A program made the translations under genes and the position numbers. A stretch of DNA of 64,000 bases, from NCBI GenBank assembly GCA_934272845.1, contig CAKQSF010000004.1:1-64000 (forward strand), given 5' to 3'. The stretch's first letter is position 1. The number at the start of each line of letters is the position of its first letter. Below the pieces are notes generated by a model. That model did not search any database and was not told the origin of the DNA. It was given only the letters and a program-made list of their open reading frames with translations. The stretch is from an uncultured Prevotella sp. (GTDB taxonomy: Bacteria > Bacteroidota > Bacteroidia > Bacteroidales > Bacteroidaceae). Of this stretch, positions 46,722-55,294 are shown one piece after another.

Positions 46722-46760
46722 AAAAAAAGGCGCAGCGACATATTGCTATGTTACTGCGCC
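46722..46760 (-). terminator. Terminator of the tyrS-tRNA-Gln transcript
   Basis: GGCGCAG...ACATA and TATGT...CTGCGCC form a stem with one internal mismatch. On the minus strand it is followed by a run of seven Ts, the classic intrinsic form. It also lies at the end of the plus-strand regulator gene. Confidence 0.8.
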
Positions 46761-46772
46761 CTCTTTCGTGAG

Positions 46773-46843
46773 TTGTCGTACGCGGATTCGAACCACGACA
46801 AACAGAACCAAAACCTGTTGTGCTACCATTACACCATACGACA
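46773..46843 (-). tRNA. tRNA-Gln (anticodon TTG)
   Basis: The 71-base gene folds as a cloverleaf: acceptor TGTCGTA with TACGACA, a D-arm with TAATGGTAG loop, anticodon stem ACAGG/TCTGT with loop TTTTGGT (anticodon TTG), and a T-arm with GGTTCGAATCC. The discriminator is A. CCA is not encoded. It lies between tyrS and the terminator, so it is probably cut from the tyrS transcript. Confidence 0.95.
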
Positions 46844-46941
46844 ATCACTGTGTTATGACTTTTCATATAGGCTATGCCTACGAAAAGCGATGCAAAGGTA
46901 GTGATAATTTCTTATACTACCAAATTATTTCGGAGTTTTTT

Positions 46942-48240
46942 TTACTTTACCGTGATAAGGAAGTAATTTTTCTTACCGCGCTGGGCGATAATATACTTTC
47001 CGTCAATGAGATCTTCTGATGTTATAGGACGATTCTGGTCGGTCAACTTTTCTTTGTTGATAGACACGCCACCGCCTTGTACCATCTTACGCATCTCGCC
47101 CTTTGAGGGGAATACTTTGCAGTTGTCTGTTGTGAGGAAGTCTATCGCTGGCTGACCGAGTTGGTCTGCTGAAACGGTGAAGTTCTCCACACCTTCAAAG
47201 ACATCAAGGAATGTTTGCTCGTCAAGTTTTGCGAGATTTTCCTTTGTACTCTTACCGAAAAGGATGCCACTTGCTTCTACTGCCATCTCGTAATCAGCCT
47301 GAGAGTGTACCATTACGGTCACTTCCTGAGCCAAACGCTTCTGTAATACGCGACGTCCAGGGTCTGCCTTGTGCTCCTCTACAAGTGAATCAATAGTCTC
47401 TTTGTCCAAAGAAGTGAATATTTTGATATACTTCTCAGCGTCATCATCGCTGACATTGAGCCAGAACTGATAGAACTTATATGGTGAAGTACGCTTGCGG
47501 TCAAGCCAAATGTTACCACTTTCGGTCTTTCCGAACTTCTTTCCGTCTGCCTTTGTGATAAGAGGGCAGGTGAGAGCATATGCCTCGCAGTCATTGCCAA
47601 GTGTGCGACGGATAAGTTCAGTGCCAGTGGTCATGTTGCCCCATTGGTCGTTTCCTCCAAGTTGCATTTTGCAACCCTTAGCCTGATAGAGGTGAAGGAA
47701 GTCGTAACCCTGCAGCAACTGGTATGTAAACTCAGTGAAAGACAATCCGTCACGTGCCGTTCCGTTAAGACGCTGTTGAACAGAATCCTTAGCCATCATG
47801 TAGTTAACGGTGATGTGTTTACCAACGGTACGAGCGAAATCGAGGAATGTAAAGTCCTTCATCCAGTCGTAGTTGTTCACCATTTCGGCAGCGTTAGGTC
47901 CGTCAGCCTCAAAGTCTAAGAACTTTGCAACCTGTGCCTTGATGCACTCTTGGTTATGATAAAGCGTCTCAGTATCAAGGAGATTACGCTCCTGTGACTT
48001 ACCAGAAGGGTCGCCAATCATACCTGTTGCACCGCCAACGAGAATGATTGGCTTATGTCCACAGCGCTGCAAGTGACGCAACATCATGATGCCGCAGAGG
48101 TGACCTATATGAAGAGAGTCAGCAGTAGGGTCGGTACCGAGGTATGCAGTAACCATTTCCTTCTGCAGAAGTTCTTCTGCGCCTGGCATAACCTGTGCGA
48201 GCATGCCGCGCCATTTGAGTTCTTCTATAAAGTTTTTCAT
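46942..48240 (-). CDS. tyrS: Tyrosyl-tRNA synthetase
   Basis: From [14 protein letters not shown] the enzyme has 432 residues. It charges tRNA-Tyr. The class I HIGH motif reads HIGHLCGI near 45, and the KMSKS-like loop is KFGKTESG near 235. The C-terminal S4-like RNA-binding domain begins near 365 ([20 protein letters not shown]). A 29-codon upstream extension covers the A/C-rich leader and lacks conservation features, so ATG 48240 is preferred. It follows yidD on the same strand. Confidence 0.95.
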   Translation of the reverse strand: MKNFIEELKWRGMLAQVMPGAEELLQKEMVTAYLGTDPTADSLHIGHLCGIMMLRHLQRCGHKPIILVGGATGMIGDPSGKSQERNLLDTETLYHNQECIKAQVAKFLDFEADGPNAAEMVNNYDWMKDFTFLDFARTVGKHITVNYMMAKDSVQQRLNGTARDGLSFTEFTYQLLQGYDFLHLYQAKGCKMQLGGNDQWGNMTTGTELIRRTLGNDCEAYALTCPLITKADGKKFGKTESGNIWLDRKRTSPYKFYQFWLNVSDDDAEKYIKIFTSLDKETIDSLVEEHKADPGRRVLQKRLAQEVTVMVHSQADYEMAVEASGILFGKSTKENLAKLDEQTFLDVFEGVENFTVSADQLGQPAIDFLTTDNCKVFPSKGEMRKMVQGGGVSINKEKLTDQNRPITSEDLIDGKYIIAQRGKKNYFLITVK

Positions 48241-48333
48241 TTTAGAGTTGTTGGGTTGTAGGTTTTTTCGTTCTTTTTGTTGTTGGTTATTCTCTTGTTT
48301 GGTTGTTTGAAACGCCAAATGTGCCAAATGTCT

Positions 48334-48576
48334 TTATGGCACGGGGTCATAACCAGACCCTCCCCAAGGGTGACACCTTAAAAGCCTTTTCATTGCGAGC
48401 CACAGTCCCTTTATAGGTCCGTGCTTAATGATTGCTTGTCGTGCGTATTCCGAACACGTAGGGGTGAAGCGGCATGATGGTGGTGTAAACGGGCTGATGC
48501 ACCTCTGATAGAACAGTATTGGTACTATCAACAGTACTGAAGCCATGCTTTTAATTATGGAAAGTAACTTTCGCAT
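48334..48576 (-). CDS. yidD: Membrane protein insertion efficiency factor YidD
   Basis: The 80-residue protein has an N-terminal hydrophobic helix (about 11-23) and the YidD core [20 protein letters not shown] then YARQAI near 24-50, ending [17 protein letters not shown]. It assists insertion of inner-membrane proteins. It follows rnpA by 11 bases, the usual bacterial order. Confidence 0.95.
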   Translation of the reverse strand: MRKLLSIIKSMASVLLIVPILFYQRCISPFTPPSCRFTPTCSEYARQAIIKHGPIKGLWLAMKRLLRCHPWGGSGYDPVP

Positions 48577-48587
48577 TATATTAATCG

Positions 48588-48980
48588 CTATGTGTTAAGT
48601 CCGTCTTCCTTCATGCTTTCCGTTGCTCTTTGTAGCAGGTTACACACTTTTGCTTTAACTTTCAGTGATGTATGATGACGGTTGTCCAGCCATATAAATG
48701 CTAAAAGAGCGCTTTGTCCGTTAGGCAAATGGAGCAAATGTCCATTGTTACGGTATGCTTCCCTTACCTGTCTTTTGACTCTGTTTCGGTCTACGGCATG
48801 CTTAAAGAATCTTTTAGGAACGGATATCAGCAACTGCGTATCCCCCTCTTCAACCTTGCGTATAACCAGACGCAGTGGATATGCGGAGAACGACTTGCTG
48901 CAACCAGGCTCAAAGAGTTTATCGATGAGATACTTGCTGCAGAGGCGATGTGACTTAGGGAAAGCGTTGCTGTGTTCCAT
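48588..48980 (-). CDS. rnpA: Ribonuclease P protein component
   Basis: The 130-residue basic protein supports the RNase P RNA in 5' maturation of tRNA. The conserved RNR-type motif is [14 protein letters not shown] near 82-95, preceded by [10 protein letters not shown]. The N-terminus [10 protein letters not shown] is typical. It lies between hemD and yidD on one strand. The usual neighbours rpmH and dnaA are absent here. Confidence 0.93.
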   Translation of the reverse strand: MEHSNAFPKSHRLCSKYLIDKLFEPGCSKSFSAYPLRLVIRKVEEGDTQLLISVPKRFFKHAVDRNRVKRQVREAYRNNGHLLHLPNGQSALLAFIWLDNRHHTSLKVKAKVCNLLQRATESMKEDGLNT

Positions 48981-48994
48981 TGCTTTATTGTTTA

Positions 48995-49747
48995 CTATTC
49001 ATCTTCCTCCTCCTGAAGGAAGTGTCTTAGTGCTCCTGTCATAGAAGGGTAACGTGGTGATGGTGCCTCAATATCGAGAGTCAATCCCAGTTCCTTTACA
49101 GCCTTAGCCGTAGCAGGTCCGAATGTACCTATTTTTATGTCTCCAGCCTGCATTTTAGGGAAATCCTCATGCAGTGCTTTAATACCTGCAGGAGAGAAGA
49201 AGATTGCCATGTCGTAGTCAAAGTTCTTAATTTCCTCAGCGGTAAAGTTATTGCTTACGGTGCGATACATTACGCATTCTGTATGGTTCAGGCCCTTTGA
49301 GTCGAGCAAACGCTTTACGTTATCGTTAGCAACGTCGCTCAAAGGTACGAGGTATTTCTCCGTCTTGTGCTTTACCATAGCCGGAATGAGGTCGTCAATC
49401 TTGCCTGTTTCACCAAAGAAGATTTTACGTTTGCGGTAAGGAGCGTATTTCTGTATGTAGAGAGCAATTGTCTCTGTAACGCAGAAGTACTTAGTAGTCT
49501 CTGGCATTGTTATGCGCATTTCCTTCGTAAGTTGGAAGAAATGGTCGATAGCATGACGTGATGTAAATACAATAGCGGTATAGTCAGGCACGTTAACCTT
49601 TTGTTTACGAAATTCCTGCTGTGTCAGTCCTTCAATCTTTATGAATGGTCTGAAAACCAGTTCTACATCAAAGTCACGTGCAATATCATAGTAAGGTGAC
49701 TTTTCGCTGGAGGGTTTTGGCTGTGAAACCAGAATCTTTTTTACCAT
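48995..49747 (-). CDS. hemD: Uroporphyrinogen-III synthase-like protein
   Basis: The 250-residue protein has the two-domain HemD fold. VFTSRHAIDHF near 60, DYDMAIFFSPAGIKAL near 175 and GTFGPATAKAVKELGL near 207 are typical. The enzyme closes hydroxymethylbilane to uroporphyrinogen III. No other haem genes are adjacent. It lies 10 bases after the DUF4271 gene, a linkage seen in Bacteroidetes, and some homologs there are divergent. A true haem role is likely but not proven. Confidence 0.85.
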   Translation of the reverse strand: MVKKILVSQPKPSSEKSPYYDIARDFDVELVFRPFIKIEGLTQQEFRKQKVNVPDYTAIVFTSRHAIDHFFQLTKEMRITMPETTKYFCVTETIALYIQKYAPYRKRKIFFGETGKIDDLIPAMVKHKTEKYLVPLSDVANDNVKRLLDSKGLNHTECVMYRTVSNNFTAEEIKNFDYDMAIFFSPAGIKALHEDFPKMQAGDIKIGTFGPATAKAVKELGLTLDIEAPSPRYPSMTGALRHFLQEEEDE

Positions 49748-49757
49748 CTGTTACTTC

Positions 49758-50549
49758 CTAAATATTTTGTGTCAAATAGATCGCTGCATAAATCAGTGTA
49801 CCCACGAGTAGTGATAGCGGCACTGCTTCAAGGCTTGCGAAGTAGAGAAAGAACTGCACTACGGCGTTATTCTTTCTGAAAAAGATGTTGTACACCTTGT
49901 AAGCCTGTAAGAGTAGCGGTATGCCCAGTACCGCTGCTGTTAATTTTAGCGTTGTCTCTATGTTCTGGTGGAAATACACGTGAAGTAATACCAGTGGCAA
50001 CAGTAGAGCCCCTTGCATTGCCATGAAGTACAATCGGGATATGTTGTCAAGGTATCTTTGTTTCTTTTTAAAGAATACGGTGTGTACTGTCAGTGTCAAT
50101 ATTTCGCGTACTATGTAGTATACGGCGAATATTGCGCTGAATATTCCGAGCATTGCATAGTGTTCGAAGAGGAACTCAGATGTGGCGTAGTGTACAGCAG
50201 TAGAATAAGCCAGTATTCCGAGCAGTATCACTCCCTGCAGACAGAAATACCATTGGTATCTCATTTCTTCTGCGCTTTCTCTTAATTCTGCGGAGTTCTC
50301 TCGTGGTGTGCGAAAGAGTTCTTTCGTCTGGTAATGTATTAGGCGCCAAGAACGTGCCACCGTCAGCATAGATACCAGTATGCAGAAGACGAGAGCCATG
50401 GTAATGAGGCTATCGTTTGCTATGGAATACGGTATGGAATCGCCCATTACGCCAAGTCTGCTGACTGGCACTTCCTCATGGAAGAACGGTGAACTCTTAA
50501 AGTATGATTCCTTATATATAGTATCGTTTACCGTCATTTCTCTATGCAA
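49758..50549 (-). CDS. DUF4271 integral membrane protein
   Basis: The 263-residue protein has about seven hydrophobic segments after a 45-residue polar N-terminus. QGVILLGILAY, YYIVREILTLTVHTVFF and YFMAMQGALLLPLVLL match DUF4271 proteins, which are of unknown function. A second ATG at codon 5 (MTVNDTIYK, 50537) is an equally good start. It follows metK by 27 bases and precedes hemD, probably in one transcript. Confidence 0.85.
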   Translation of the reverse strand: MHREMTVNDTIYKESYFKSSPFFHEEVPVSRLGVMGDSIPYSIANDSLITMALVFCILVSMLTVARSWRLIHYQTKELFRTPRENSAELRESAEEMRYQWYFCLQGVILLGILAYSTAVHYATSEFLFEHYAMLGIFSAIFAVYYIVREILTLTVHTVFFKKKQRYLDNISRLYFMAMQGALLLPLVLLHVYFHQNIETTLKLTAAVLGIPLLLQAYKVYNIFFRKNNAVVQFFLYFASLEAVPLSLLVGTLIYAAIYLTQNI

Positions 50550-50576
50550 TGGAATGCGTTATGTGTGGAGCGAGGC

Positions 50577-51827
50577 CTAGAAGAATGCTTCCTTAAACTT
50601 CTCCACCAAGTCAAGTTTTTCCCAAGTAAAGAGTTCTACTTCAACTTCCTTTGTCTCGTGGTATGCAGATGTGAAGACTTTCTTTACTGTATGTGGCATG
50701 CGTCCTACGTGACCGTATGCTGCGGTTTCCACGTACATTGGCTGACGCAATTTGAGTGTGCGCTCAATAGCCTTTGGACGGAAGTCGAACAGCGTTTTTA
50801 TTTTTGCTGCAATTTCTCCGTCAGTCATTTTAACGTGACTTTTTCCGTATGTGTTTACGTATATGCTGACAGGTTCTGCCACGCCGATGGCGTAACTTAA
50901 CTGTACTAATACTTCGTCTGCAACTCCTGCTGCAACAAGGTTTTTGGCTACGTAACGTGCTGCATAGGCAGCAGAGCGGTCTACCTTTGAAGGGTCTTTT
51001 CCTGAGAATGCTCCACCGCCGTGTGCTCCTCTTCCTCCGTAAGTGTCTACGATAATCTTACGTCCAGTAAGACCTGTGTCTCCATGAGGGCCACCGATAA
51101 CGAATTTACCAGTAGGGTTAACGTAGTATTTAATGTTGTCGTTGAACAACTTCAGAACTTTCTCTTCCTTCAACTGCGCTTTCACGCGTGGTATGAGGAT
51201 ATTGATAACGTCCTGTTTTATTTTCTCCAGCATGGTTTCGTCCTCGTCAAATTCGTCATGCTGTGTTGAAACTACGATGGTATCAATGCGCTGAGGCACA
51301 CCGTTGTCGCTGTATTCTACTGTGACTTGTGACTTAGAGTCAGGACGCAGATATTTCATCTCTTTGCCTTCGCGTCGAATGTCAGCGAGAGTTTTCATCA
51401 GGAGGTGTGCGAGGTCGAGTGTTACAGGTATGTATCGGTCAGTCTCGTTGGTTGCGTAACCGAACATCATGCCTTGGTCTCCAGCGCCTTGCATAGCCTC
51501 GTCAGCCCTTGAAACGCCTCTGTCGATATCTTTACTCTGCTCGTGAATGGCAGAGAGGATGCCACATGAATTGCCGTCAAATTGGTATTCAGACTTAGTG
51601 TAACCTATACGGTTTATTGTCTTGCGTGCAATTGTCTGCAGGTCTACATATGCTTCAGATGAAACCTCGCCCATGAGGACCACCTGTCCTGTTGTGACAA
51701 ATGATTCTATTGCGCAGTGTGACTTACTATCGTAAGCCAGGAATTGATCTAGCAAAGCGTCGCTAATCTGGTCCGCCACCTTATCTGGGTGACCTTCAGA
51801 GACTGATTCTGATGTAAAAAGATACAT
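50577..51827 (-). CDS. metK: S-adenosylmethionine synthetase
   Basis: The 416-residue enzyme makes SAM from methionine and [23 protein letters not shown] at 4-23, [12 protein letters not shown] near 113, [20 protein letters not shown] near 246 and [16 protein letters not shown] near 271 are the family motifs. Some 20 extra residues relative to E. coli MetK occur in loops. The 134-base gap from rpsO contains a hairpin (GAATCCC...GGGATTC). I see no SAM riboswitch fold. Confidence 0.96.
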   Translation of the reverse strand: MYLFTSESVSEGHPDKVADQISDALLDQFLAYDSKSHCAIESFVTTGQVVLMGEVSSEAYVDLQTIARKTINRIGYTKSEYQFDGNSCGILSAIHEQSKDIDRGVSRADEAMQGAGDQGMMFGYATNETDRYIPVTLDLAHLLMKTLADIRREGKEMKYLRPDSKSQVTVEYSDNGVPQRIDTIVVSTQHDEFDEDETMLEKIKQDVINILIPRVKAQLKEEKVLKLFNDNIKYYVNPTGKFVIGGPHGDTGLTGRKIIVDTYGGRGAHGGGAFSGKDPSKVDRSAAYAARYVAKNLVAAGVADEVLVQLSYAIGVAEPVSIYVNTYGKSHVKMTDGEIAAKIKTLFDFRPKAIERTLKLRQPMYVETAAYGHVGRMPHTVKKVFTSAYHETKEVEVELFTWEKLDLVEKFKEAFF

Positions 51828-51961
51828 ATCTTATATAATTTTCTCGTGAATAACAAATGTATAAATACTGCATAACCGTAGAATCCCACACAAGCAACAT
51901 TGTCGCTAGTGCGGGATTCAGTCTGTTAGCCGTTTAGTTGCTTTTTATTGAGACAACTATT

Positions 51962-52231
51962 TTACTTACGCAGACCGAGAGCCTTAACGATGGCACGGTA
52001 GCGTGTGATGTCGCGTTTGTAGAGATAGTCGAGGAGTGCACGACGCTTGCCTACGAGTTTTGTAAGGCTACGAGCAGTCTTGAAGTCCTTGTGGTTCTGC
52101 TTCAGGTGCTCTGTGAGGTGCTTGATACGGAAAGTGAACAGAGCGATCTGGCTCTCTGCAGAACCTGTGTCTGTTGCTGTCTTACCATACTGTCCGAAGA
52201 TCTCTGTCTTTTTTGCGCTGTCTAAATACAT
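51962..52231 (-). CDS. rpsO: 30S ribosomal protein S15
   Basis: The 89-residue protein binds 16S rRNA early in small-subunit assembly. TGSAESQIALFTFRIKHLTEHLKQ near 24 and KLVGKRRALLDYLYKRD near 57 are standard. The leader of about 125 bases starts near a -7 box TAATTTTG (52363-52370, minus strand) and contains a small stem-loop (TTAGC...GCTAA). S15 often controls its own mRNA, so this may be a regulatory leader. pnp is not adjacent. Confidence 0.97.
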   Translation of the reverse strand: MYLDSAKKTEIFGQYGKTATDTGSAESQIALFTFRIKHLTEHLKQNHKDFKTARSLTKLVGKRRALLDYLYKRDITRYRAIVKALGLRK

Positions 52232-52479
52232 TTTGTTTTTGTTTATTGTGACTGTGAGGTTGTTGTTTAACCATTACATTTTTCTGATGAGAAGGTGTCC
52301 CAGTCACATAATTACACCATCATCTTTTAAATGCAGTTTAGCCTGTTTACGCTAAGCGGGTGCAAAATTACTATTTTTTTCTGAAATATGAAAGTTTTTT
52401 AGTGACAAGGTGTTTAAATGTTAATTATTTTTAACACCATAATAAAAATGTTCCCTTCTTTGCTGCGCCTGTTTGGGGA

Positions 52480-52529
52480 GGAGAGAGGTGTAATTTAAAT
52501 ATAAAAATAATTTTGAACACTTACTTATT
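52480..52529 (+). mobile_element. MITE-like family 1, remnant E
   Basis: ATTTAAATATAAAAATAATT followed by TTGAACACTTACTTA reproduces one end of the family. AAAAATGTTC upstream (52445) may be part of the other. The core is deleted. 52232-52755 holds the rpsO leader, this remnant and the direct-repeat module. Confidence 0.6.
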
Positions 52530-52547
52530 TAGGCGGTCGCTTAAAGG

Positions 52548-52766
52548 TAATGATTTCCCAAATTTACCATTTTTTGTGTCTGCTTTGTATGAAAGTGTAA
52601 TTGATTGGTAATCATGTATATATGTGGCGTAAAAATAAAAGTGCCCAAATTACGCTGTAAAAGGTATGCAATTAGGTTGTAAAAGCATAGTGATTACAGT
52701 GTAATTTGGGCTTGATTACTGTGTGAAAGCGCTGTGATTACCTTGTTTCCCAAATTTACCATTTTA
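52548..52766. repeat. Direct-repeat-bounded module, copy 3
   Basis: TTTCCCAAATTTACCATTTT occurs at both ends in the same orientation. Units such as GTGATTACAGTGTAATTTGG lie between. The right-hand repeat supplies the last codons (Lys-Trp) and the TAA stop of tsaE. Confidence 0.7.
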
Positions 52767-53166
52767 TGATGCGGCTGCCATCGGGCTGTGGTGTGATGGT
52801 TACGCGCAGCACTTCGTCGGGCAATGCCTCTTCTATAAGTTCGGGCCACTCCATAAAACAGTAGTTGCCGCTGTAGAAGTAGTCATCGCATCCCATGTCG
52901 TACACCTCTTCTATTTTCTTAATACGGTAGAAGTCGAAGTGGTAGACGGGGTCGCCACTTGCGGCGGTATATTCGTTGATGATGGCGAAGGTAGGAGACG
53001 TGATAACATCTTCAACGCCCAGTTCCTCACAAAGAGCCTTGATAAATGTGGTTTTGCCTGCGCCCATTGGTGCATAGAAGGCGATGTTAGTTGCTTTGCC
53101 GTTAATGGCGGCAAGAAAATCGTGCGCAGTTTCGCGTATGGTGTCAATCTTTAGTTCTAATTCCAT
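52756..53166 (-). CDS. tsaE: tRNA t6A-modification ATPase TsaE
   Basis: The 136-residue protein is the ATPase partner of TsaB-TsaD in making N6-threonylcarbamoyladenosine at position 37 of tRNA. The P-loop is APMGAGKTTFIKAL near 32-45, SPTFAIINEY near 60, and HFDFYRI near 77. The end IIKW-stop is encoded by the direct-repeat module. It lies 72 bases downstream of porX on the same strand. Confidence 0.93.
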   Translation of the reverse strand: MELELKIDTIRETAHDFLAAINGKATNIAFYAPMGAGKTTFIKALCEELGVEDVITSPTFAIINEYTAASGDPVYHFDFYRIKKIEEVYDMGCDDYFYSGNYCFMEWPELIEEALPDEVLRVTITPQPDGSRIIKW

Positions 53167-53177
53167 ATACTAAATTA

Positions 53178-53238
53178 TAAAATGTGCATAACGCATTATG
53201 AATTATGCATTGTGCATTATGAATTATGAATTATGAAT
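53178..53238. repeat. AT-rich ATTATGAATT low-complexity repeat
   Basis: The porX-tsaE gap is built from repeats of ATTATGAATT and GCATTATG. A shorter similar stretch lies at 32490-32515 before the first NSS gene. Confidence 0.6.
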
Positions 53239-54795
53239 TTATTTCTTTCTTCCCTTCATGCTTATCAGCGGTATCAGCATCTCTTCCATGGATATTCCGC
53301 CGTGTTGGAAGGTGTCGCGATAATACTGTACGTAGTAATTATAGTTGTTAGGATAAGCGAAGAAGTCGTTGCCTGTGGCGAAGACGTAACTTGTTGACAG
53401 GTTGGGGGCGGGCAGTTGCACCTGCTTTGGGTTTGTAATCTCAAACACATCCTTTGACTGGTGGCTTAGGCTCTTGCCCAGTTTATAGCGCAGGTTGGTG
53501 TTAGTGTTTTTGTCGCCTATTATCTTTACAGGTCTGTTGCATCGTATGGATCCGTGGTCTGTAGTGAGAATAACCTTGTAGTCAGTCTGTGCCAATACGT
53601 TAAACAATTCGTGTAGTACGCTGTGTTTGAACCAAGACAGTGTTATACTGCGGTATGCTGCTTCATTACTAGCCAGTTCCCTTACCATCTTCGATTCTGT
53701 TCTGGCGTGTGATAGCATGTCAATGAAGTTGATGACCACCACGTTGAGGTCATATTTTTCGAGTGCCTTAAACTGTTGCATCAGTTTGTCAGCCGCCTGC
53801 GAATCGTTTATTTTGTGGTATGAGAAGGTGTCTTTACGTCGGTAACGCTCAATCTGTGTCTGTATGAGAGGAGACTCATTAAGGTTCTTTCCTTCCTCCT
53901 CGTCCTCGTCAACCCACAGGTCTGGGAACATTTCCGCTATCTGTAGTGGCATCAGTCCTGAGAAGATTGCGTTGCGTGCGTATTGTGTTGCCGTAGGTAG
54001 TATGCTGAGGTAGAGGTCCTCGTCGATGTCGAACATATCGCCAATCTCTTGTGCCAGCATTCTCCATTGGTCGTAGCGGAAGTTGTCTATGACTATGAGG
54101 AAAACCTTCTCTCCATTGCTCAGTGTTGGGAATATGCAGTCAGGGAAGATACGGTTTGACATCAATGGTTTGTCAAGAGCCTTTGCGCCAGGTGTCATCC
54201 AGTTGATGTAGTTCTTCTTGATGAATTTAGCGAAACCGTTGTTAGCCTCCTCTTTTTGCATTTTCAGCATTTCCTCCATGTTGCTTGAGGTAGCAGCCAG
54301 TTCCAGTTCCCAGTGAACGAGACGTTTATATACGTTGCGCCAGTCGTTGAAAGTGCGACAGTCAGCAATCTGCATAGATATCTCTTGAAACGACTGTTGG
54401 TAACTCTGTTGTGTCACCTCCGTCACTATTTCGCGTTGGTGCACATGCTTTTTTAGTGCAAGGAGAATTTGCATAGGATTAACAGGCTTAATAAGATAGT
54501 CTGCAATCTTAGATCCTATCGCCTGATCCATTATGTCCTCTTCCTCACTCTTAGTCACCATGACCACGGGTGTTTGGGGTTGCACGTCCTTAATGCGTTG
54601 CAGTGTCTCCAGACCTGTTATGCCTGGCATCATCTCGTCGAGCAAAACAAGGTCGAAGGTTTGCTGCTGGCATTGCTCAATAGCATCAATACCGTTGTTA
54701 GCCACAACCACGTCGTAGCCCTTTTTCTCAAGAAACAGGATGTGGGCGCGGAGATGTTCTATCTCATCATCAACCCAAAGAATCTTTACGTTCAT
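53239..54795 (-). CDS. porX: PorX-type response regulator with PglZ domain
   Basis: The 518-residue protein begins with a receiver domain (1-120, phospho-acceptor Asp53 in LLDEMMPG, Lys near 103 in LIKPVNP). A helical linker follows. An alkaline-phosphatase-like PglZ domain starts near 215 (VFLIVIDNFRYDQW, LPTATQYARN, LTTDHGS). This layout is that of PorX, which with PorY and a sigma factor controls type IX secretion genes and may hydrolyse cyclic oligonucleotides. porY is not in the window. It precedes tsaE and follows gldH. Confidence 0.92.
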   Translation of the reverse strand: MNVKILWVDDEIEHLRAHILFLEKKGYDVVVANNGIDAIEQCQQQTFDLVLLDEMMPGITGLETLQRIKDVQPQTPVVMVTKSEEEDIMDQAIGSKIADYLIKPVNPMQILLALKKHVHQREIVTEVTQQSYQQSFQEISMQIADCRTFNDWRNVYKRLVHWELELAATSSNMEEMLKMQKEEANNGFAKFIKKNYINWMTPGAKALDKPLMSNRIFPDCIFPTLSNGEKVFLIVIDNFRYDQWRMLAQEIGDMFDIDEDLYLSILPTATQYARNAIFSGLMPLQIAEMFPDLWVDEDEEEGKNLNESPLIQTQIERYRRKDTFSYHKINDSQAADKLMQQFKALEKYDLNVVVINFIDMLSHARTESKMVRELASNEAAYRSITLSWFKHSVLHELFNVLAQTDYKVILTTDHGSIRCNRPVKIIGDKNTNTNLRYKLGKSLSHQSKDVFEITNPKQVQLPAPNLSTSYVFATGNDFFAYPNNYNYYVQYYRDTFQHGGISMEEMLIPLISMKGRKK

Positions 54796-54802
54796 GACTA
54801 TG

Positions 54803-55294
54803 CTATATCTTTCTCGTTATTTTTATGCCCACGTCTTCTATACCGTGCAGTGTTTCTGGTCTCATGTTGTGTCCCACTTTAACCAGCAGAGTGTCGCCAG
54901 GCTGCAGGTGTTGTGTGGCTACGGGTATCTCATGTGTGAAGAGCGTTATGCCCCTTCCTGTCTGTGTGCCATCTTTTCTTACGATGTCGAAGTCCATGCG
55001 TCGTGTGAAACTCTTTCCGCTGTGACGCACTTCTTGAGTTACTCTTGCTGAGAAGTTACAGTATGGGTATGATGTATTAGTTCGCAGGCACAGTGTTGTG
55101 GTGTAGTCTGCAGCCTTAAGTATAGTGTCTACGGTGAAGTACATGGTGTCTCGTTTGTCCCACCCCTCCCTGTTTACTGGTTCATAGTGATGATATGCGG
55201 TGTTGGACGTACAAGCCATGAAGGGACATATAGCCACCATTGCGGCTATATGTCCCTTCGTTAGTAACTTTATTATTTTATTGTTTCTTCTCAC
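54803..55294 (-). CDS. gldH: GldH-type lipoprotein
   Basis: From GTG 55294 the protein has 163 residues with a basic start (RRNNK), a hydrophobic stretch and a lipobox-like FMAC with Cys28. The mature part (YHHYEPVNREGWDKRDTMYF, LCLRTNTSYPYCN, GITLFTHEIP) matches GldH, needed for gliding in flavobacteria and kept in non-gliding relatives. The GTG overlaps the end of ricT by 17 bases. The next ATG (55240) would leave only nine residues before the Cys, too short for export. A 16-bp hairpin covers codons 12-25. Confidence 0.8.
   Translation of the reverse strand: MRRNNKIIKLLTKGHIAAMVAICPFMACTSNTAYHHYEPVNREGWDKRDTMYFTVDTILKAADYTTTLCLRTNTSYPYCNFSARVTQEVRHSGKSFTRRMDFDIVRKDGTQTGRGITLFTHEIPVATQHLQPGDTLLVKVGHNMRPETLHGIEDVGIKITRKI
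55220..55259 (-). promoter_or_regulatory. 16-bp perfect hairpin inside the gldH signal-peptide region
   Basis: GAAGGGACATATAGCC (55220-55235) and GGCTATATGTCCCTTC (55244-55259) are exact complements with an 8-base loop. The ATG codon at 55240 lies in the loop. No U-tract follows, so it is not a normal terminator of ricT. Confidence 0.75.

Noticed and set aside
51828-51961. SAM riboswitch before metK
   Set aside because: Only one hairpin (GAATCCC/GGGATTC) is seen, and the conserved cores of SAM-I or SAM-II were not recognised.
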